Part shown: piece after piece, positions 35,910 through 43,743 of the stretch
Numbering within the stretch: the first letter of the stretch is position 1
Layout of the letters: each line of letters opens with the position of its first letter
DNA from: Niallia taxi
GTDB lineage: Bacteria; Bacillota; Bacilli; Bacillales; Cytobacillaceae
DNA: 64,000 nucleotides
Direction of reading: 5' to 3'
NCBI RefSeq assembly: GCF_004005475.1
Contig: NZ_RZTZ01000004.1
Coordinates: 1 to 64,000 of the forward strand
Translations under genes and position numbers: made by a program
The notes under the pieces: model-generated
What the model saw: only the letters and a program-made list of their open reading frames with translations
Told to the model about the DNA's origin: nothing
Databases searched by the model: none

Positions 35910-36454
35910 CTCACGATTGATTTTATAAATTGAGTTAATGCATCATTAAGCCTTGCTTTTGTTTCATCCGCCAAACTATAGGAATGATCCTCGTTTTTTG
36001 TTACTTGGGTGTCTTGGATATACACGCCACTATTAATATTGGAAGCTCCTAAGTTAATAAGAACAGGTTTAAGGACATAATCTATCACCAATAAATGTCC
36101 ATATGTGCCACCTAATACCAGCGGCAACACTGCCTTATCCTTCAGCGCCTTTTGTGGAAGCAGGTCAATATACGTTTTGAGAATACCTGAATAAGCAGCT
36201 TTATATACAGGAGTTAGAAAAATTACCCCATCACTATTTTCAATTAATTGGTTTGCTTCTGTAATTTTTTCATTATTAAATTCAGCTTTAATTAGTGCCT
36301 CACTTGGGAGCTGATGGACTTGGATAGTAGTTGGATTAATGTTTTCCTTTTCTAATAATTCTTTTGCATAATTTAATACACCCGTTAGGCGAGAGTGGAT
36401 GGAATTTCCACCAGCTACAATCGTAATTGTTGGCATTTTTACTTCCCCTTTCAA
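35906..36454 (-). CDS. NAD(P)H-dependent FMN reductase (SsuE/MsuE-like)
   Basis: Flavodoxin-fold reductase of 182 residues that provides reduced FMN. VAGGNSIHSRLTGVLNYA (about residues 12-29) is the phosphate-binding loop, and VIFLTPVYKAAYSGILKTYIDLLPQ is the family signature. It is the first gene of the leftward sulfur cluster, with a 4-bp overlap to CmoO. Its start may be the Met at residue 6 (AAAGGGGAAGTAAAA precedes it) rather than the first Met. B. subtilis cmo operons lack such a gene next to cmoO, which makes this version more self-contained. Confidence 0.87.
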   Translation of the reverse strand: MKGEVKMPTITIVAGGNSIHSRLTGVLNYAKELLEKENINPTTIQVHQLPSEALIKAEFNNEKITEANQLIENSDGVIFLTPVYKAAYSGILKTYIDLLPQKALKDKAVLPLVLGGTYGHLLVIDYVLKPVLINLGASNINSGVYIQDTQVTKNEDHSYSLADETKARLNDALTQFIKSIVR

Positions 36455-36492
36455 AATTCCTTCTAAACCACTTGGATTAGTTGATAATATAG

Positions 36493-36521
36493 ATTATAAT
36501 AAAGCAAATAATTCAGAAAGT
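36493..36521 (-). promoter_or_regulatory. Possible promoter of the sulfur cluster
   Basis: On the minus strand TATAAT (36498-36493) with a poor -35 (ACTTTC) 17 bp upstream. A strong -10 with a weak -35, next to a divergent LysR gene, fits an activator-dependent promoter. No T-N11-A operator was firmly identified. Confidence 0.4.
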
Positions 36522-36587
36522 ATAATCAGTAAAATTAATGCCAGGATTCAGAATTACTAAATTAAAACTTAAAAGAGGTGTTTATAC

Positions 36588-37496
36588 ATGGAGATTCGTG
36601 CAATTCGCACATTCACAACTATTGTAAAATACGGCAATTTCCTTAAGGCTGCTGAAGCTTTAAACTATTCACAGCCAACCATCACTCTTCATATTAAACA
36701 TCTGGAAGAAGAAGTCGGTGAAAAGCTGTTGGAAAGAGGAAAAACATTGAAGATGACAGAGGCTGGCCGCCTGTTCTATGAAAGAGCCAATGCACTGTTA
36801 CGCGAATACGACCGTTTAGATAAAACATTACAAGACTTGGAGGGAGGCTTAGCAGGCTTGATTCGAATTGGAGTTTCCGAGCCGACAGCTAGTCTTGAAC
36901 TGCCAGCAATAATGGCAGATTTCATCCAAAAATATCCTAAAATAGAAATTTCCCTTCATGTTGCTGACGCCAATACTTTAAGTACAATGCTTTATCAAGA
37001 TGAAATTGACTTTGCTATATGCGGCGCACCGGAAGTTTCCATGGAGAATGTTTTTAAGCCACTCTATTATGATGATATCGTGCTTCTTGTTTCCGAGTCC
37101 CATCCTCTATCCACAAAAACAATAGTAGAATTAAAGGATCTCGAAAACGAAACAATCTTGTTTACACCTCATAATTGCCCAATTCGGATTAAAATAGAGC
37201 AAACGATTGTCGAGAATATCGGCACTAATTATAAAAAACTGGAGATATCCAGTAGCATGGCACATAAACACTATGTTCAAGCAGGGCTTGGAATTTCTCT
37301 CTTTACACGCACTGCCCATTCCTTCCCATTTCCTGGCACAAAGGTATTAGAAATCAACGGAATAGATGCCGCTCCAGTAATCGGGTTGTTAAGAAGGACT
37401 AATCATTTAAATGGAAAGGCCTCTTCCCATCTTTTAGCCTTAATAGAAGAATCTTTTTCCAGAAAACACACACTGCAAGAAAAAACATATTTATAA
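36588..37496 (+). CDS. LysR-family regulator of the sulfur cluster
   Basis: Regulator of 302 residues. The N-terminal winged helix (residues 1-65) reads FLKAAEALNYSQPTITLHIKHLEEEVGEKLLERG, typical of LysR. The effector domain follows (about 90-295). It is divergent from, and 133 bp away from, the first gene of the sulfur cluster, the usual arrangement for an activator. In B. subtilis YtlI (AscR) does this for the ytmI/cmo operon, and CysL acts on sulfite genes, so a coinducer such as O-acetylserine or a thioether is possible. The ATG follows AAAAGAGGTG. Confidence 0.88.
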   Translation: MEIRAIRTFTTIVKYGNFLKAAEALNYSQPTITLHIKHLEEEVGEKLLERGKTLKMTEAGRLFYERANALLREYDRLDKTLQDLEGGLAGLIRIGVSEPTASLELPAIMADFIQKYPKIEISLHVADANTLSTMLYQDEIDFAICGAPEVSMENVFKPLYYDDIVLLVSESHPLSTKTIVELKDLENETILFTPHNCPIRIKIEQTIVENIGTNYKKLEISSSMAHKHYVQAGLGISLFTRTAHSFPFPGTKVLEINGIDAAPVIGLLRRTNHLNGKASSHLLALIEESFSRKHTLQEKTYL

Positions 37497-37504
37497 AAAC
37501 AAAA

Positions 37505-37526
37505 AAAGGGCTGTTTATAGCCCTTT
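37505..37526. terminator. Terminator between LysR and YdcZ genes
   Basis: AAAGGGCT, loop GTTTAT, AGCCCTTT between converging genes, overlapping the last codons of the YdcZ gene. An A run stands on the left. Confidence 0.75.
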
Positions 37527-37998
37527 ATCTTGCTTTCTTTACGACTGCAGATGTTTCACGTCCTTTTAAATTGCCTAACTTAAACATAAGAATCCCACCA
37601 ATAATGATAAATACTCCGATTTTTTGTTTAAGTGTAAATGGGATTGGATCTGTGCCGAACCAGCCGAAAGTATCAGAAACTAAAGCAAAGCCAAGCTGTG
37701 CAAACATTACGATTGCAATGGCATATGTTGGTCCAAGCAGCTTAACGCCTGAGGTAATACAATAAACTACTCCGACACCGATAAAGCCGCTTACCAAATA
37801 CCATGGCTCCATGTTTGTGAAAACAAACAGCCTTCCGCCCTCGACAACAAGTCCAGTAACAAAAGAAGCCAAAAACCCCATTCCAAGCACAAGTGTTGTT
37901 GTTGTCCAAGAGCCTGCTTTCTCCATCACTTTATTATTAAATATATTTTGGACCGCAACTAATCCTCCTGCCATTATAGCCAACAAAATTCCCAGCAT
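37525..37998 (-). CDS. YdcZ-family (DMT superfamily) membrane protein
   Basis: Small transporter-like protein of 157 residues with five expected helices. GILLAIMAGGLVAVQNIFNNKVMEKAG at the start and LGFALVSDTFGWFGTDPIPFTLKQKIG near the end are the duplicated family marks (formerly DUF606). Two such proteins usually form a functional pair; the second is encoded 728 bp upstream, across the Crp/Fnr gene. The C-terminus is basic. Substrate is unknown. Confidence 0.87.
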   Translation of the reverse strand: MLGILLAIMAGGLVAVQNIFNNKVMEKAGSWTTTTLVLGMGFLASFVTGLVVEGGRLFVFTNMEPWYLVSGFIGVGVVYCITSGVKLLGPTYAIAIVMFAQLGFALVSDTFGWFGTDPIPFTLKQKIGVFIIIGGILMFKLGNLKGRETSAVVKKAR

Positions 37999-38010
37999 TA
38001 CATATCCCCC

Positions 38011-38712
38011 TTACTGCTCATATATATTATCCTTTGCCATTATTTGAAGTCCTGCTCTGTCTTTAATGACGATAACCCCTTTATTCTTCTCAATTAGCCC
38101 CTCCATGCAGAATTGCTTTATTATTCTGTTCACATGACGATAGCTCGTGCCGATAAAATTCGCTACATCCTTTAAATCAAGCCAATCAAGCCTATCAGTA
38201 AATGTATGCTCCTTTAGTGCCGAAACAGATAGCAAATAGCTTGCGAGTCTGACTTCAACCGGATACATTAAATTAAAGCTCATAGCTGTCGATTTTCGAT
38301 AAAATTTATGAGCAATTATGTCCAGCAGAAATAGCAGAAATGCAGCATCATCATTCCCGTGCTTTTTCAACCATTCAAAATCAAATCTGATCATTTTTAC
38401 TTTTGTAGAGGTGGCCTCTACTGTATTAAGGAGTTCAGCACCATTGACGTATTCTACATCACCAATTATCTCTAAAGGCTGCTTAAATGATAAAATCAGA
38501 ATTTTTCCATCCTGTGAGGTTGTATATACCTTTATCTTCCCACTAACATGGACGTAAAGAAAGCGCGCAGACTCACCTTGTGTGCAAATTCTTTCTCCTT
38601 GCTCAAATTCACATAATACAGCATGTTCTTTTAAGTGGTCATTAAAAATATTTGTTAACTGATGTTGCTCTAAATAGGAATGAAGCTCCTTTTCGTCCTT
38701 GATTTCCTTCAT
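38011..38712 (-). CDS. Crp/Fnr-family regulator (YeiL-like)
   Basis: Regulator of 233 residues with an N-terminal cyclic-nucleotide-type beta barrel (about residues 15-140, CTQGESARFLYVHVSGKIKVY) and a C-terminal winged helix (about 165-225, LKDVANFIGTSYRHVNRIIKQF). It lacks the N-terminal Cys set of an Fnr iron-sulfur cluster; a single Cys at residue 43 (CTQG) is not enough. It is sandwiched between the two YdcZ-like genes, which it probably controls. Gaps of 12 and 13 bp make a three-gene operon likely. Confidence 0.87.
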   Translation of the reverse strand: MKEIKDEKELHSYLEQHQLTNIFNDHLKEHAVLCEFEQGERICTQGESARFLYVHVSGKIKVYTTSQDGKILILSFKQPLEIIGDVEYVNGAELLNTVEATSTKVKMIRFDFEWLKKHGNDDAAFLLFLLDIIAHKFYRKSTAMSFNLMYPVEVRLASYLLSVSALKEHTFTDRLDWLDLKDVANFIGTSYRHVNRIIKQFCMEGLIEKNKGVIVIKDRAGLQIMAKDNIYEQ

Positions 38713-38725
38713 ATTCTCCCGCCAG

Positions 38726-39211
38726 TCAAAGTTTTAATAATAGTAAACCACCAATCATCATCACAATACCTATAATATCAGCAATTTTTAAGTTCCGTTT
38801 CTTTATCCCAAACCATCCATTAATATCAATGATAAAGGTTAATATTAGCTGCGAAATTAACACAAAGGAAACCGTAAATGTAACCCCAATCTGCAGAATT
38901 GCTTCCATATTGCTAAAAAGAATAAAGGCTGCAAATGCACCTCCAAACCAATAGATTGGATTAACACTTCCGATGCTTTTCCATTTGATATCTCTAGTGG
39001 CATAGAGGATTACTGCTGCTAATAAAAAGCCGGAAAACTGGGTTAAGCTTGCCGTTTGCCATATACCAATATCCTCACGAATATGGGCATTAGCTATATT
39101 TTGAATCGTTATAAACATTCCACCAATTAAAGCAAAAAGTACACCTTTCATTATATCCTTCCACCCTTCTCTTCTTATTAAAAAGAAAAATGGAAAACTT
39201 AGAAAGGACAT
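38726..39211 (-). CDS. YdcZ-family (DMT superfamily) membrane protein
   Basis: Second member of the pair, 161 residues as coded. The family start is MKGVLFALIGGMFITIQNIANAHIREDIG (internal Met at about residue 20). The basic first residues (RREGWKD) suggest that the real start is this internal Met, giving about 142 residues. It is the first gene of the leftward YdcZ-Crp-YdcZ group. It lies 150 bp from the TubY-like gene and marks the left border of the plasmid-like backbone. Confidence 0.82.
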   Translation of the reverse strand: MSFLSFPFFFLIRREGWKDIMKGVLFALIGGMFITIQNIANAHIREDIGIWQTASLTQFSGFLLAAVILYATRDIKWKSIGSVNPIYWFGGAFAAFILFSNMEAILQIGVTFTVSFVLISQLILTFIIDINGWFGIKKRNLKIADIIGIVMMIGGLLLLKL

Positions 39212-39362
39212 ATGTCCCTTCTTTTTAAAATGATTTGTTTTATCATAACCAAGAACCTTATAACATACGATGGAATTGGAGAAAATAAAAAAACCCAGAA
39301 TGAATATAAAGAGTATTGCCGTCTCTTATTCGTCATCTGGGTCCATATTAATTGGCCGTTAT

Positions 39363-40346
39363 TTATTCAACTGTTTCAAAATCAGCGGCAGCTTCGATCA
39401 TTCTGCCATTGTTGCTGTCAGAAAGCATATACTTTTGCTGCTCCGTAAGTACAAGCAGCTTCTTCTCATCCTCTGTCAATTTCTTGACAAGGTTCTCTCT
39501 TTTGCCGCTATATGCTTCAATATCTGATTTTAGCTGGGCAATTTGATCTTTAATAGCATCCAAGCGCTTATCCTTAAGTTGCTTATCTACTTCCTCTGTA
39601 ATAAGCGGCTCATCATCTGTATCTTTTTTAAACAAAGAAAAAATAGATGTTTTTTGTTTTTTCCGTAAACTTGCAACCATAATATGATTCTGTCTGTCTA
39701 ACAAATAATCCTGGTAGGCAGCCGATTCTAACTGTTTAATTTCTTGATTGCTTTCACTCATTTCCCTTTCGAGCTGAGTAATTTCGTATTTTAGTTGATT
39801 AACAGAACGATCCATCGCTAAAATTTCAAGCAGCAGGTTCTGATAATTCATATTGCTGTTATACAAATAATTAACAGCTTCTTTAAAATTCGAAATTTGT
39901 TCAATTAAAGCATCATTTGAACTCTTTCTATTCGATTCAAATGTTGGCTCAGCACCTAATTCCACTAACAGCTGGTTAGTAGTCATCCCTACCTTTTCCA
40001 TTAATAATGAAATAAGATGAATCCTAAAAATTGTTATGTAATTAAGGCGGTAATATCTGCCGTGCTTTTGTGGTTTAATGTATATATCAGAAAGCTCACT
40101 CCGTAAATAATGCCTAATCGTGGCATCATCCCTGCCTATGAATTCACTTGCTTTTATCGCTACATAATGAGTATCAGGATTTATGGATAAAATGGAATCT
40201 GTCCAAATATCCTCTTCCGAAGTATGCGATAATGCTAGATTATATATTTGATCATATTGAAATTCTTCTAATAATAATTCTCTCAACTCTTCACGTTGAT
40301 GTTTGTCTTCCACCTTGCTCACCTCCAGTTGCTCAAAAAAATACAC
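39363..40346 (-). CDS. MerR-HTH coiled-coil protein, TubY-like candidate
   Basis: Protein of 327 residues not fully recognised. Residues about 65-135 look like a MerR-type winged helix (EFIGRDDATIRHYLRS, then YYRLNYITIFRIHLISLLMEKVGMTTNQLL). Residues about 185-310 are heptad-rich coiled coil (ILAMDRSVNQLKYEITQLEREM and later similar segments) split by a basic loop KKDTDDEP. Some tubRZ plasmids and phages encode TubY, a MerR-HTH plus coiled-coil protein that modulates TubZ; this fits in layout and position near tubZ. The similarity is structural only. A long island of TTTACG motifs lies directly upstream. Confidence 0.65.
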   Translation of the reverse strand: MYFFEQLEVSKVEDKHQREELRELLLEEFQYDQIYNLALSHTSEEDIWTDSILSINPDTHYVAIKASEFIGRDDATIRHYLRSELSDIYIKPQKHGRYYRLNYITIFRIHLISLLMEKVGMTTNQLLVELGAEPTFESNRKSSNDALIEQISNFKEAVNYLYNSNMNYQNLLLEILAMDRSVNQLKYEITQLEREMSESNQEIKQLESAAYQDYLLDRQNHIMVASLRKKQKTSIFSLFKKDTDDEPLITEEVDKQLKDKRLDAIKDQIAQLKSDIEAYSGKRENLVKKLTEDEKKLLVLTEQQKYMLSDSNNGRMIEAAADFETVE

Positions 40347-40401
40347 TTTATTTGATTTTACACCTAGTTCCGCAAAAAATCAAAGCTTGTAAAAGCTATT
40401 T

Positions 40402-41347
40402 TTACGAATCATTTACGACTAACTCTTTGTTTTATGAATATAATTACTACGTTAGATTTACGTTCATCCATTCCAACGCACCTGAAAGTATAGTTAAAGT
40501 GTATTATATTCTTACGTAAATTTCCGTTTACTTCACTGTAAAAACTCATATTCTGTTCCAATGTTCGTAAATACATCCATTTACAACTTACTTACGACAA
40601 AAAAGACTATCAACCCGTTTGTTTTTTACGTACTAATTACGTAAATTATGTGAATTTCTGATAAATGATTTATATTAATCGACGTAATTCTTACATTAGT
40701 TCATAGATCAGTGTCGTAAATTTCGTTTTTACGAATCTTTTACGATGAATAAAACTCGTAAATTTATATTATATTTACGTCAGTTTAAAACAACTTACGA
40801 TTTATTTACGTAACTTAAATGTGCGTTTATGATAAATGTTTCTTTAGTTTACGTAAATTAGGATGTTGCTTTTACATACTTTGTGTATTTACGAAGTATG
40901 TACAACTCTTTTTTAAATATACATAAACACTGTATACAATCTTTATGTAAAAATTACGGTTTCACTTACTATGTTTATGTAATTCGAACGTATTTTTTAT
41001 ATATATTTACCCTTTTATTGGATAGTGTTTTTCGTAAACTACTGGTTTACTATTTATTTACGACACATATTTTTCGTCGTTAACGTACATTAATCATAGA
41101 AATAATGTCCTTACTATATGCATATAAGCAAGATTTACGTAGATGTACGAGGAATAATATTAATTTTATGGATATTATTGGTATAAATCTATGGATTTAC
41201 ATAAAAGAGGGTGCTTACGAACCGTTTACAACGCAAAAAAAGGTTGTTAAAGAAGAATTATAGGAGATATAACCAAAAATTCATTACTACGTAATACGGG
41301 AATTCACGAAAAGTATATTATTAGTAGGATTTATATGAAACTAAACG
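40402..41347. repeat. Island of about 30 TTTACG/CGTAAA motifs
   Basis: A gene-free stretch between tubZ and the TubY-like gene, full of the hexamer TTTACG or its complement, often as the palindrome TTACGTAA: for example CTTACGTAAATTT (40511), TTACGTAAATT (40638), ATTTACGTAAC (40805) and GTTTACGTAAATT (40848). I count roughly 30 in 0.95 kb in both directions, with variants such as CTTACGA. Elsewhere the hexamer is rare. This looks like a long array of binding sites, perhaps for the TubY-like protein or TubR, or a second centromere-like zone. No ORF here has a good ribosome binding site. Confidence 0.75.
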
Positions 41348-41349
41348 TA

Positions 41350-41388
41350 AAAAAGATGCTTCAGGAGTATTCCTAAAGCATCTTTTTC
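41350..41388. terminator. Terminator of tubRZ
   Basis: AAAAGATGCTT, loop, AAGCATCTTTTT about 70 bp past the tubZ stop. Symmetrical runs make it bidirectional. Confidence 0.85.
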
Positions 41389-41457
41389 TATTTATTAAAG
41401 TCAATTCTATCTTAATTAAACTAAAAAGGGGATTAAATGAGCCGTTTAGCTGCTAAA

Positions 41458-42894
41458 TTAATCGTCAAGCAAGCTTAAATCGATATCATCTAGATCAATA
41501 TCATTCTCTGGTTCTGTTTTTTCAGCAGGTTTATCATTCCCCAAGTACTCTGATAAGCCTAATTCAGCAAAATCAAGATCAAATTCCTCGTCATCACTTG
41601 CAGCAGCAATAGAACTGATCACAGATTGCTGGTAGCTTACTTCTTGCTGTCTAGCTTTAAAATCTTCATATTCCTTCACTAAACCTTTCGCAAGACGCTC
41701 TGGAAGGGCATCTGCCTTAAAGAACGTATAAACACTAGTTGAAAAATTGTTCTTTTCCTCTAAATACCCGCTAAACACTGTACCATTTAACGGAAGCTTT
41801 TCAATAATTTCTTCTCTCGCATCGTCAATGAAAGAACTGCCGATATCATTTGATTTATCAAGGATAGCAAGTAGTCCAATATGATGGATTCGAGCTGATG
41901 TGTTCGTTTCTTTATCAAATAACTGGATAGGCTGGTGAAGATTACTGCTATCAATTGCTTCCTTAAACATTGCTGTCACATCATGGCCGTTTCTAACAGT
42001 ATTGCTAGACTTTGAGAATCTGCTGATTACAAGTGAACCTGTGTGCTCAAGGATAACTCGTCTAAAGTCAGCACTATCAAAGGTAACCGCTGTTCCACCA
42101 CCTGTTGTAGCTGTATTAAGCTCATGGAAAATCTCTGCAATTTCATTGTTAGCATAATCCCTGTAGTTATCAATGCCATTTCTGCTGTTCTCTGGCAGCT
42201 GTTTAAACTCATCATAGAAATGCTGATTGTCTGCAAATACCACGAAAGCAACACCTTTATTCGGGTTTTTCGCAATATCCCAGATCTGCTGAGCAAAGTT
42301 ATTCACTTGTCGAAGGGCATCAGGACCGTCAGCACGTGTAGGAATCGTCACAACTATACCAATCTTAATGAATTTTTTTCTTGCACGGATAGAAGCTTCT
42401 TTTAAGTATTTCTTTGGATTTGTTTTAACTTCAGCTTCACCAAGCTCTTTGCGAATAAGGTTAAATTCTTCAATGATTTTTGGTTTATTATTGTAATCAT
42501 AAAATTCCTCAATTGCCTTCACGATAGTAGAAGTACCTGTTCCACCGCCAAGGCCAGCGAAAAACATAACAAGATCATCTTGCGGTCTAATTCTTTCTTG
42601 TATAAAAGACTTCAGCTTATCCTTCGCTTTTTCATTTCTCTCCAATATATGTATAGCTTCTTCTGGGTTTTTACCCAATCCACCAAGCTCCAAGCTCACT
42701 CTGTTATTTGTTGAAATGTTCTTTAATCCAGCCAAATCACCATCATTACTGTTTAAAGCGATACAGTTGTAGACAGACGTATTATCTTCTTTTTTAAAAG
42801 CAGCAAAGCGGTCTGCCATTCTTGTTCCAGCTTGTCCAAAACCTACCATTGTGATGTTTATTGCAGGCTGGTTCTTTGTAAATGTTTTTGCCAT
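41458..42894 (-). CDS. tubZ: TubZ, tubulin/FtsZ-like plasmid partition GTPase
   Basis: Filament-forming GTPase of 478 residues in the type III partition system. The tubulin signature GGGTGTS is at residues 116-122, the N-terminal nucleotide loop GFGQAGTR at 18-25, and the T7 synergy loop reads NYRDYANNEIAE (about 243-254), keeping catalytic-type Asp and Glu. About the last 50 residues form an acidic tail (DIDLDDIDLSLLDD), whereas TubR-binding tails of known TubZ proteins are basic, so this differs. It overlaps the tubR stop by one base (TAATG), so the two are translationally coupled. Confidence 0.9.
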   Translation of the reverse strand: MAKTFTKNQPAINITMVGFGQAGTRMADRFAAFKKEDNTSVYNCIALNSNDGDLAGLKNISTNNRVSLELGGLGKNPEEAIHILERNEKAKDKLKSFIQERIRPQDDLVMFFAGLGGGTGTSTIVKAIEEFYDYNNKPKIIEEFNLIRKELGEAEVKTNPKKYLKEASIRARKKFIKIGIVVTIPTRADGPDALRQVNNFAQQIWDIAKNPNKGVAFVVFADNQHFYDEFKQLPENSRNGIDNYRDYANNEIAEIFHELNTATTGGGTAVTFDSADFRRVILEHTGSLVISRFSKSSNTVRNGHDVTAMFKEAIDSSNLHQPIQLFDKETNTSARIHHIGLLAILDKSNDIGSSFIDDAREEIIEKLPLNGTVFSGYLEEKNNFSTSVYTFFKADALPERLAKGLVKEYEDFKARQQEVSYQQSVISSIAAASDDEEFDLDFAELGLSEYLGNDKPAEKTEPENDIDLDDIDLSLLDD

Positions 42895-43310
42895 TATTTA
42901 CGCAGCTCCTTATTCTTCGATTTATTCTCTACTAGTTTGGCTATAAGTTGTTTTCCACGATTTGTTAGAAAAAGAAACTTATAAGGTTTGATTGCTTCAT
43001 GATAAATAAGCGACATAAACATAAGCTTATCGACCATTTTTTCGACGTTTTTACGTTCAATGTTCGTAAATACTTCTTCATATACGTACTTGTTTTTTCC
43101 AACATTTTTCCTAACAAGACGTTCCACCTTAACATTTTCAATGATATGGCTTATAGAAACACCTCGCTCTTTATTCTTTTGTTCTTCAATTGCTATGTAC
43201 TGGAATACCTTAAGCAAGCCGGGATCCTGTCCAATAATATCAATGAACATTTCCAGCACCTCATCACTAAACTTAACATGCTTATGTAACTCATGAAGGG
43301 TATGATCCAA
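42894..43310 (-). CDS. tubR: TubR-like centromere-binding winged-helix protein
   Basis: Small DNA-binding protein of 138 residues directly upstream of tubZ in the same operon. The central part VSISHIIENVKVERLVRKN and EVFTNIERKNVEKMVDKLMFMSLIY look like a winged helix; the C-terminus is basic (VENKSKNKELRK). Sequence similarity to known TubR is weak, and position is the main argument. The frame is open to 43328, but AGGAGGAAG covers those codons and points to TTG at 43310 as start, with 7-nt spacing. It is probably both centromere binder and autoregulator. Confidence 0.75.
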   Translation of the reverse strand: MDHTLHELHKHVKFSDEVLEMFIDIIGQDPGLLKVFQYIAIEEQKNKERGVSISHIIENVKVERLVRKNVGKNKYVYEEVFTNIERKNVEKMVDKLMFMSLIYHEAIKPYKFLFLTNRGKQLIAKLVENKSKNKELRK

Positions 43311-43558
43311 GAATCTTCCTCCTATCATATACTTATAAACTATATAATAACTAAATATAGTCTCTAATACAAGTGTCTATATAGCAGTTTTTATGACTGT
43401 TAGAATTATATTTTAGTGTAAAACCCTTTATATTAGGGGACTTTTAATAGTGTCTCTTTAAAGACACTATTTATGTAATTTTATGATTATATACACGAAT
43501 CCTATGTAAAATACATATCTTATTAGGTTGAAAATGCTCAATTTGGAGAAAACGGGTG

Positions 43559-43571
43559 TTTTTCACCATTT
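43559..43571 (-). repeat. Orphan iteron-core match in the tubR upstream region
   Basis: On the minus strand this reads AAATGGTGAAAAA, identical over 13 bases to the core of the 15 iterons near 49 kb. The first half of the iteron (GCACGA) is absent. A single site here could let the Rep protein touch the partition region, or be chance in AT-rich DNA. Confidence 0.45.
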
Positions 43572-43572
43572 T

Positions 43573-43581
43573 TTTGACGAA
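43573..43581 (+). promoter_or_regulatory. Possible Spo0A box upstream of tubR
   Basis: TTTGACGAA fits the core TGNCGAA of the Spo0A box. It starts two bases after the orphan iteron core. A single box in AT-rich sequence is weak evidence alone. Confidence 0.35.
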
Positions 43582-43697
43582 AAAGAAAAGATTAAATGCA
43601 TATATATTTATTTATAGTGACTATATATAGTGACTATAAATAAATACTGTTATATCAGTAATTTAATTGTAATTAATATTATCTTAATTACTATATA

Positions 43698-43737
43698 CAC
43701 TATATAAGCCCACTATTATTAGTGGGCTTATATAGTG
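43698..43737. repeat. Perfect 18-bp hairpin within the tubC region
   Basis: CACTATATAAGCCCACTA (43698-43715), loop TTAT, then its exact complement (43720-43737). No T run follows, so a simple terminator is unlikely on the plus strand. Both arms contain the CACTATA dyad element of the surrounding array. Confidence 0.7.
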
Positions 43738-43743
43738 TCTACT

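Larger units (their letters stand above)
43339..43743. repeat. Candidate tubC centromere: TATAGTGNCTATA dyads
   Basis: Upstream of tubR lies a set of related dyads with core TATAGTG(A/T)CT. Two perfect copies of TATAGTGACTATA stand in tandem at 43613-43625 and 43626-43638, inside a wider inverted repeat (TATTTATTTATAGT at 43605-43618 with its complement at 43633-43646). Others are ATAGTGTCT...AGACACTAT (43447-43470), TATAGTCTCT (43356), AGTGTCTATATAG (43372) and TATATAGTGTCT (43729). Position upstream of tubR and repetition fit a TubR-bound tubC. Binding is not shown. Confidence 0.65.

Noticed and set aside
39212-39527. Short overlapping plus-strand frames between the YdcZ gene and the TubY-like gene
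   Set aside because: No ribosome binding site, low-quality composition, and they overlap the end of the coiled-coil gene on the other strand.
40402-41347. The TTTACG island as ParB parS or Noc sites
   Set aside because: The hexamer does not match parS (TGTTCCACGTGAAACA) or the Noc site, and no ParAB gene is present.
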